From positions 17,545 through 81,544 of the forward strand of contig NZ_JAGFNS010000010.1 in NCBI RefSeq assembly GCF_017592555.1: a stretch of DNA of 64,000 nt, written 5' to 3'. This DNA is from Actinoplanes flavus. Its GTDB lineage: Bacteria > Actinomycetota > Actinomycetes > Mycobacteriales > Micromonosporaceae. Shown here piece by piece: positions 58,910 to 64,000 of this stretch. A program made the translations under genes and the position numbers. The notes under the pieces are model-generated. The model saw nothing but the letters and a program-made list of their open reading frames with translations. It was not told the DNA's origin and did no database searches. Positions within the stretch are counted from its first letter, which is position 1; every line of letters begins with the position of its first letter.

Positions 58910-60271
58910 ATGTCTTTGGAACTGGATCGCAGGCTCGCGGATGTCGGCACCCGATTCCGGATCTTTCCTCAACCCCGATTCCTGCTGAAAGCGGACGGAT
59001 CGGGGCCGCTCTTCCCGGAGCCCGAGCAGGTGACCGTCTCGGTCGAGCCGGCCGCCATGCGGCCCGGACCGGGTGACGACCGGATGTTCGTGGTCGACGC
59101 GATCGGCAAGCTTCCCTACAACAACTTCTTCCGGCCACCGTTCCGCGGTACCAAGCGGGACCCGATCCAGCCGGGCCCGGACGGCCATTTCGATCATCTC
59201 GACCCGGCCAGCCGGGAATTCTCGGCGGCCACCATGTACGCGACGGTTCGCCGGGTCCTCGACATCTGGGAGGACTACTTCGGGCGTACCATTCACTGGC
59301 ATTTCGAGTCCGATTTCGATCGACTGGAACTGATCCCGTTGATCGAGTGGAACAACGCGCAGTCGGGGTACGGGTTCCTCGAATTCGGCTTCGGCCGGTC
59401 GCCGAACGGGACGATCGACCACACCCGGCCGTACTGTGAGAACTTCGACGTGCTCGCCCACGAACTGGGGCACAGCATCATCTTCGCCGAGGTCGGCGCG
59501 CCGGCCAGCAGGCAGGACGAGGGCATCGACTACGGCGGCATGCACGAGTCGGCCGGCGACCTGGTGGCGATCGTGTCGTCGCTGCACTTCCACTCGGTCG
59601 TCGACCATCTGCTCGAGTCGACGCGGGGCAACCTGCTCACCATCAACGGCCTGGACCGGGTGGGGGAGCTGTCCGACAGCCGGGAGATCCGGATCGCGTT
59701 CAACGCCATGCGGATGTCCGACGTGGGCGTCGAGCCGCACGACCGGTCGCTGCCGCTCACCGGAGCGATCTTCGACACCATGGTCGAGGTCTTCCAGCGC
59801 GACCTGGTGGCCAAAAAGCTGATCAGCGACGACCTGCGGATCCGGTCGACGAACCTGCCCGGCACCGCGCAGGATCTCGTCGAGATCCAGACCGAGTTCA
59901 CGGCCGCCTACACCGGCAACGAGGAGGCCTTCAAGGAGTCGCTGCTGCGGGCCCGCGACTACCTGGGCCGGCTGCTCGCGGTCACCTGGAGCACCATCTC
60001 GCCCGACTTCCTGACCTACCACGGCATCCTGCGGGCCATCCTGGCGGCCGACCGGGAGATCAGCGGCGGCGAGAACGCGCAGACCATCCGGGAGTGCTTC
60101 GCCTGGCGGGAGATCGCCCCGGTCCCGACCTCGATGCTGCTGCGGCCGCACACGCTGGCGTCGTGCGGTTTCCAGGTGAACGACAGCGGTTCCGTCGCGG
60201 CGTCGCCCCGTGACCGTCTGATGCCGGACCCGCGCCCCAACGGCTCCGCGACCACCTCCGCTCATCTCTGA
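58910..60271 (+). CDS. zinc metallopeptidase-like protein (gluzincin type)
   Basis: This 453-residue protein has a HExxH zinc motif (FDVLAHELGHSIIFAE, about residues 185-200) and the third ligand Glu in YGGMHESAGDLVAIVSS (about 215), the arrangement of thermolysin/M36 relatives. There is no signal peptide, propeptide or transmembrane helix, so it may act in the cytoplasm or leave by another route. The N-terminal ~150 residues are unrecognised. GGAGG is six bases upstream of the ATG. Confidence 0.8.
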   Translation: MSLELDRRLADVGTRFRIFPQPRFLLKADGSGPLFPEPEQVTVSVEPAAMRPGPGDDRMFVVDAIGKLPYNNFFRPPFRGTKRDPIQPGPDGHFDHLDPASREFSAATMYATVRRVLDIWEDYFGRTIHWHFESDFDRLELIPLIEWNNAQSGYGFLEFGFGRSPNGTIDHTRPYCENFDVLAHELGHSIIFAEVGAPASRQDEGIDYGGMHESAGDLVAIVSSLHFHSVVDHLLESTRGNLLTINGLDRVGELSDSREIRIAFNAMRMSDVGVEPHDRSLPLTGAIFDTMVEVFQRDLVAKKLISDDLRIRSTNLPGTAQDLVEIQTEFTAAYTGNEEAFKESLLRARDYLGRLLAVTWSTISPDFLTYHGILRAILAADREISGGENAQTIRECFAWREIAPVPTSMLLRPHTLASCGFQVNDSGSVAASPRDRLMPDPRPNGSATTSAHL

Positions 60272-60370
60272 CCTCCGTCCCAGGCGGGCGCCCACAAGCG
60301 CGTCGCGATTGCCCCGCGTGCTCGCGGGCACCCGCCCGCGGTCTCTTTCCGCGGTGGCGTGCTTCCTGTC

Positions 60371-60447
60371 CTCGGCGAGGGTCCTCGCCGAGGGAGACGA
60401 CTGCCTGCCCTGCTCGGCGCCGACGATCTCGACGGTGCCGAGCAGGG
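60371..60447. terminator. two consecutive hairpins between convergent genes
   Basis: CTCGGCGAGG/CCTCGCCGAG (60371-60392) is a perfect 10-bp stem with a 2-nt loop, and CCCTGCTCGGC/GCCGAGCAGGG (60408-60447) a perfect 11-bp stem. They fill the gap between the convergent metallopeptidase-like and MerR genes, as expected for a bidirectional terminator region. Confidence 0.7.
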
Positions 60448-60476
60448 CGAGCGGCCCGGGTGGGCGCGGGTGCCGG

Positions 60477-61295
60477 TCAGAGACGATCGATCGGGAACTG
60501 GACCTCGGTGAGCAACTCCTCCGGGGCGACCGCCTGTGGGTCGTTGAGGTAGACCTCGCACGGCGGCCCGGCCGGCTTCCGGCCGTGATCCTCGATCCAG
60601 GTGAAGGCCTCGTGATAGGCGGGGGAGATCTCCGCATACGGCCCCTGGTGCACGATGACCGCCGCCGGCCCGCCCGGGACCTCGCGGAAGATCACCGGAC
60701 CCTCCGCGAACGCGGTCCCGACCGGGACCGGGATGCAGATCTCGATGTCGCCCGAGACCCGCTCGTCGATGACGTTGTGATAGATCACGAACGGGGCCCC
60801 GCTGGGCGAGGCGCCGGCCGTGCCGATCGCGCTGACCAGCGTGCCGAACCCACGGGCCATGTCGGCCTCGATCGTGGGGAGGATGGTGTGCAGGCGCAGG
60901 GCCGCCACCGGCCGGGAACCGATCTGTCTGGTCGTCACCTGATAGGGCAAGGCATATCCTCCTCGATCGATGAGCTGTTCGAGGAACCGCAGCATCCGCT
61001 CCTGCTCGGCGAGCCGGGACCGTAGCCGTTCGCGATGATCCCGCAGCCGCTTGGAGACGATCTCCGAATCGCCGGACGACAGCACGTCGCGGATGTCACC
61101 GATCGGCATGTCGATCTGGCGCAGCACCCGGATCGCCTCGGCCTGCCTGGCCTGCGATCGGCGGTAGTAGCGGTAGCCGGACGACGGATCCACCCGGGCT
61201 GGGACGAGCAGGCCCTGCTCGTCATAGAAGCGCAGCGCCTTGATCGACAGCCGGCTCATCCGGGAGAAGTGCCCGATCGGGATCATGTCGTCCAT
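60477..61295 (-). CDS. MerR-family regulator with GyrI-like effector domain
   Basis: This 272-residue regulator has an N-terminal MerR HTH (MIPIGHFSRMSRLSIKALRFYDEQGLLVPARVDPSSGYRYY), a coiled-coil dimer helix (about 85-120) and a C-terminal GyrI/BmrR-like ligand domain ending GGPAAVIVHQGPYAEI...EVQFPI. Such proteins sense drugs or metabolites. AGGAACCACATG supplies the ribosome site. The gene stands alone, so its target is not evident. Confidence 0.92.
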   Translation of the reverse strand: MDDMIPIGHFSRMSRLSIKALRFYDEQGLLVPARVDPSSGYRYYRRSQARQAEAIRVLRQIDMPIGDIRDVLSSGDSEIVSKRLRDHRERLRSRLAEQERMLRFLEQLIDRGGYALPYQVTTRQIGSRPVAALRLHTILPTIEADMARGFGTLVSAIGTAGASPSGAPFVIYHNVIDERVSGDIEICIPVPVGTAFAEGPVIFREVPGGPAAVIVHQGPYAEISPAYHEAFTWIEDHGRKPAGPPCEVYLNDPQAVAPEELLTEVQFPIDRL

Positions 61296-61344
61296 GTGGT
61301 TCCTCCGTTCCTCATCGAGGATCGAGTCTCCCCTGACGGGAGAG

Positions 61345-61839
61345 TCAAGCGCGGCGGAACTCCCGGACGACGTCGTCGCCGTCGCGGCCGGTCTCGGCGA
61401 AACCGGCCTTGGCGGCGACCGCGGCCGACGCCAGGTTGGCCGGGTCGTGCCGGATCGCCACCCGCTCGATGCCGGGAAGGGTGAGGGCGACCCGGGCCAT
61501 CACCCGTACGGCCGCGGTCATGTGGCCGCGGCCGGCGTACGGCGTACGCATCCAGTAGCCGATCTCCAGGACGCCCGGCCCCATCCGGGTCATCAGGCCG
61601 ATCGAGCCGATCAGCTCACCGATCGACGTGAAGATCGCGTAGTTGAAGTCGGTGCCGTCGAAGTTGCGCCCGATGAAGTCGCGGGCCTGGTCGACGCCGT
61701 AGTCGTCGGTGGCGAACGGCAGCCACGGGCGCAGCTCGGGCAGTGACTCCTGGACGGCGGCCGCGAGTTCGGCGGCCCACTCCGGTTCCCAGCGCTTGAG
61801 GACCAGATCACCGGCATTGATCATCTCAGGTGGTTCCAT
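61345..61839 (-). CDS. GNAT-family N-acetyltransferase (RimJ/RimL-like)
   Basis: This 164-residue enzyme resembles ribosomal-protein-alanine acetyltransferases: LVLKRWEPEWAAELAAAVQESLPELRPWLPFA, then VLEIGYWMRTPYAGRGHMTAAVRVMARVAL with the acetyl-CoA loop, and ERVAIRHDPANLASAAVAAKAGFAETG. ATG 61839 is chosen; the frame extends to 62001 with unrelated composition. Confidence 0.88.
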   Translation of the reverse strand: MEPPEMINAGDLVLKRWEPEWAAELAAAVQESLPELRPWLPFATDDYGVDQARDFIGRNFDGTDFNYAIFTSIGELIGSIGLMTRMGPGVLEIGYWMRTPYAGRGHMTAAVRVMARVALTLPGIERVAIRHDPANLASAAVAAKAGFAETGRDGDDVVREFRRA

Positions 61840-62087
61840 GACCGGACATTCTGCCCGCAGCGGGCGCCGGTTCGCGGCGCGGGCCGGTGACCGGGATCCT
61901 GATGAGGCAGGAAAAGCCGCTCTAAACAGGAATAGCCCCTGTGTCGGGTATTTCTGGGCGAAAGCAAGATCAAATCGGGCGAATACTGAGAAGAACGTCA
62001 CTATCCCCGGCGTGAGACTTGGTATTCATCCATCGAGCGTGGTTACCGTCGGGCCGTCCCGCGTACGGCGGGCACTGTGGACGGACC

Positions 62088-62238
62088 GCCGAATCCTGCC
62101 GCCGCCCACGGACACGAATCGACGGCAGGAGCGGGGGACCCACTTTTTCCGGCGCGCCGGGCGCGCCTCGGGGTGAAGCCGTGCGTGAAACGGCCGGGCC
62201 ACTCTGCCCGAACCCGACAGCTCACCTCGCAGGCGTGG
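62088..62238 (+). ncRNA. ydaO/yuaA c-di-AMP riboswitch
   Basis: The leader carries the conserved ydaO elements in order: CGAATCCTGCC, GGCAGGAGCGGGGGACCCA, CTCGGGGTGAAGCCG, GGCC-CTCTGCCCGAACCCGACAGCT and CACCTCGCAGGCGTGGAGG. In actinobacteria this aptamer controls resuscitation-factor and cell-wall hydrolase genes, which fits the gene 11 bp downstream. Limits are approximate. Confidence 0.92.
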
Positions 62239-62248
62239 AGGATCATCC

Positions 62249-62800
62249 ATGTCTCGGATCGGTAGACGAACGCGCCTTGCCCTCGGTCTGGTGACCGCCG
62301 GGGTGACCGGAGCCGGCGTCCTGCTCGGCCCGGCGGCACCGGCTCAGGCCGCGGCCCGCCAGGTCAACTGGGATGTCATCGCCAAGTGCGAGTCCGGCGG
62401 ACGGTGGCACATCAACACCGGGAACGGGTATTACGGCGGCCTGCAGTTCAGCCGCAGCACGTGGAAGGCGAACGGCGGCGGCAAGTACGCGCCGACCGCC
62501 GACAGGGCCAGCAAGGCCGAGCAGATCGCGATCGCCGAGAAGCTCCACCGCAAGCGCGGCCTGAGCCCGTGGCCGCACTGCGGGAGGAAGCCCGGCGTCT
62601 ACAAGAAGACGACCAGCGCGAAGAAGCCCACCGCGAAGAAGCCGAGCGGAAGGACCTATGTGGTCCGATCCGGCGACACCCTCGCCTCGATCGCGCGCAC
62701 CTTCAAGGTCAAAGGCGGTTGGCGTACGCTCTACGCGCTCAACAAGGACCGCATCTCGAACCCGGGCCTGATCTTCGTGGGCCAACGGATCCGCCTCTGA
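62249..62800 (+). CDS. resuscitation-promoting-factor-like transglycosylase with LysM
   Basis: This 183-residue secreted protein has a signal peptide ending near AQA-AARQ (about residue 34), an Rpf/transglycosylase domain (VNWDVIAKCESGGRWHINTGNGYYGGLQFSRSTWKANGGG with catalytic Glu in CESGG), a Lys/Thr/Ala linker (about 115-135) and a C-terminal LysM motif (YVVRSGDTLASIARTFKVKGGWRTLYALNKDRISNPGLIFVGQRIRL). It cleaves peptidoglycan and can wake dormant cells. Regulated by the c-di-AMP riboswitch just upstream. Confidence 0.95.
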   Translation: MSRIGRRTRLALGLVTAGVTGAGVLLGPAAPAQAAARQVNWDVIAKCESGGRWHINTGNGYYGGLQFSRSTWKANGGGKYAPTADRASKAEQIAIAEKLHRKRGLSPWPHCGRKPGVYKKTTSAKKPTAKKPSGRTYVVRSGDTLASIARTFKVKGGWRTLYALNKDRISNPGLIFVGQRIRL

Positions 62801-62810
62801 ACCGCGGGAA

Positions 62811-62844
62811 CCCGGCGGGCACGGGACGCCCCGTTCCCGCCGGG
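62811..62844 (+). terminator. terminator after the rpf-like gene
   Basis: CCCGGCGGG (62811-62819) pairs with CCCGCCGGG (62836-62844), and inner ACGGG with CCCGT, in one long hairpin 11 bases past the stop. No U tract. Confidence 0.6.
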
Positions 62845-62921
62845 AATCCGGCTCGCGGAAAAGTGTCGTACCCCCTCGGTAGCGTCCTCAGAGACAGAGA
62901 GAGTGCTGCTGGGGAGGCCGG

Positions 62922-63239
62922 ATGTACCGTCAGGGCGATGTGCTGATCATCCCGGTGCCGGAGGGCGACGTTCCGGCCTGTGCGCCGGTGCCACGTGACC
63001 GGCGCGGGCGGATGGTGCTGGCCCGGGGTGAGGCGACCGGTCACGCGCACGTGGTCGGTGGGCCGGGTCTCGAGCTGCTCGCCGACCTCGACGATCCGGA
63101 GCGGATGTTCCTCGAGGTCCCGGCGCACGGCCGGGTCACCCACGAGGAGCACGGCCCGATCCCGCTGCCCGCCGGGCGTTACCGGGTGGTGCGCCAGCGG
63201 GAGTACATCCCCGGCGCCTTCCGGCCGGTGGCGGACTGA
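62922..63239 (+). CDS. small hypothetical protein paired with a DUF6745-like gene
   Basis: This 105-residue protein begins MYRQGDVLIIPVPEGDVP and ends with a basic Arg-rich strand (GRYRVVRQREYIPGAFRPV). GEATGHAHVVGG supplies two His that could bind a metal. I do not know its function; homologues, as I recall, sit next to DUF6745/leucine-rich-like genes, as here. GAGGCC just before the ATG is a weak ribosome site. Confidence 0.7.
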   Translation: MYRQGDVLIIPVPEGDVPACAPVPRDRRGRMVLARGEATGHAHVVGGPGLELLADLDDPERMFLEVPAHGRVTHEEHGPIPLPAGRYRVVRQREYIPGAFRPVAD

Positions 63240-63249
63240 GGGGGCGACG

Positions 63250-64000
63250 GTGCGACTGACACACACGCAGGAGTCGATGGCCGCGGCGATCGAGGACCAG
63301 TGGCTGGCCGCGGCGATGGAAACCGGCCCCGCCGACCGGGCGGCCACCGAGGAGGGTGTCCGGGAGGCCTACCGTCTGGCCGGCGCCGAGCCACCCGAGC
63401 GAATCCTCTGGTTCGCCTCGCCCCGCGCGGCCGCGGCCGCCGCGGCGTTGCTCTCCGGGGCGGTCGAGCCGGCCCCGGAAGCCCCAGGCCCGCAGTGGCT
63501 GGCCGAAGTCCAGGCCGAGCTGCGCCGTCGAGGGTGGACACCGGGGGAGAGCGCGGGCCGTTCGCTGCGCGGCCTCGTGCGGACGGCACCGTGGGCGGCC
63601 GCCCGCAAGGCCGCTCTCGCCGCGCTCGGCGCCGACGGCTGGTCCCAGCTGAGCGCCGCGGCCGGGCGCCGGTCCTGGCCCCTGGTGATGGACATGGTCG
63701 CGGGCCGGCTGCGGTCCCGGCTGAGTGAGGACCTGGCCACCGAACTGCCCGGCGCCGGGCCGGCGGTGCTCGACGCCGTCTACGGCCAGCACGACGGGAC
63801 CTGGCTGAGCACGTTCGAGGCGGCGGCCAAGGTGAGTCCCGGGGCAGACCTGATGACCGGCCTCGCCGGGCTCGCCCGGGTGGCCCGGCACAGCGGCTGG
63901 TGGTGGGCGTTCGAACGGGTCGCGGTGCTCTCCGAGCGCCCGGTCACCCTGGCCCGGGACAACGTCGGGCGGCTGCACCGCGGCGAGGGCCCGGCCATGG
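63250..64000 (+). CDS. DUF6745-like protein (cut by the window end)
   Basis: GTG at 63250 opens a frame reaching the end of the window (at least 250 codons). It starts MRLTHTQESMAAAIEDQWLAAAM and reaches DNVGRLHRGEGPAM, the RLHxxEGPA motif of the DUF6745 family, which has no known activity. No signal peptide or membrane helix is seen in this part. It begins 10 bp after the preceding gene, so the pair is co-transcribed. Confidence 0.8.
   Translation, partial: MRLTHTQESMAAAIEDQWLAAAMETGPADRAATEEGVREAYRLAGAEPPERILWFASPRAAAAAAALLSGAVEPAPEAPGPQWLAEVQAELRRRGWTPGESAGRSLRGLVRTAPWAAARKAALAALGADGWSQLSAAAGRRSWPLVMDMVAGRLRSRLSEDLATELPGAGPAVLDAVYGQHDGTWLSTFEAAAKVSPGADLMTGLAGLARVARHSGWWWAFERVAVLSERPVTLARDNVGRLHRGEGPAM

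Overview
The window is a very GC-rich chromosomal segment with GTG/TTG starts, ATGA/GTGA gene overlaps, SARP/AfsR-type and SigK/RskA-type regulators, a Rpf-like muralytic protein and a c-di-AMP riboswitch. Together these point to a filamentous or spore-forming actinobacterium; Micromonosporaceae (Actinoplanes-like) is my inference from gene content and style, not from a marker gene. No insertion sequence, prophage, CRISPR array or rRNA was seen.

Layout. 1-8.6 kb: a PPK2 polyphosphate kinase, two tandem large paralogues (DUF6493-like), an amidohydrolase and a membrane-anchored adhesin-like protein. 8.6-14.2 kb: a siderophore-interacting/methyltransferase fusion, a secreted beta-helix lipoprotein, a lactonase-type amidohydrolase, an orphan NMT1-like binding lipoprotein and an M23 peptidase. 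14.2-19.4 kb: an OpuC-type osmolyte ABC operon ending in a strong terminator, then a secreted GH13-CBM20 alpha-amylase behind TTGCAG direct repeats. 19.4-24.7 kb: a SUFU-domain protein, a RelE-like toxin remnant, and a SigK-RskA-kinase-CHRD-sortase cluster with a recognisable SigK-type promoter. 24.7-33.6 kb: two decayed genes (one broken by a single in-frame TGA), an AhpD-like pair, an AfsR-type regulator, a LysR/EamA pair, and a GNAT/aminotransferase operon with an overlapping upstream mini-ORF.

33.6-34.0 kb holds a group of tRNA halves in the order 3' half then 5' half. In two consecutive cases the adjacent acceptor strands pair 7 of 7. This is the best candidate here for something undescribed (circularly permuted tRNA-like genes). 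34.1-40.7 kb is a tightly overlapped operon: GntR regulator, 2x[4Fe-4S] ferredoxin, binding lipoprotein fused to a NosL-like domain, permease, ATPase, and a fumarate-reductase-like flavoprotein with a HEAT-repeat tail. It looks like a coherent uptake-plus-redox pathway with no assigned substrate. 40.7-44.1 kb: an M23 lipoprotein, then an oxidoreductase and an ECF41 sigma factor with the matching ECF41 promoter.

44.1-51.8 kb is a minus-strand operon of a small zinc-binding-like protein, a four-TM protein, a MoxR/ChlI-type AAA ATPase, a vWA protein, a CHAT protease-like protein and a caspase-like protein. This is the architecture of vWA-MoxR-effector conflict systems; the caspase-like member has Asn where the catalytic His is expected. 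51.8-64 kb: a ManD-type dehydratase, a SigE-family sigma factor with a linked membrane protein, a ketopantoate-reductase-like enzyme under a perfect palindrome, a CoA transferase, a 63-bp minisatellite, TetR, a zinc metallopeptidase-like protein, MerR, GNAT, a ydaO riboswitch with an Rpf/LysM gene, and the start of a DUF6745-like gene cut by the window end.

Throughout, several genes lack a Shine-Dalgarno sequence and instead carry a TAnnnT hexamer exactly 6 nt before the start codon, suggesting leaderless transcripts.
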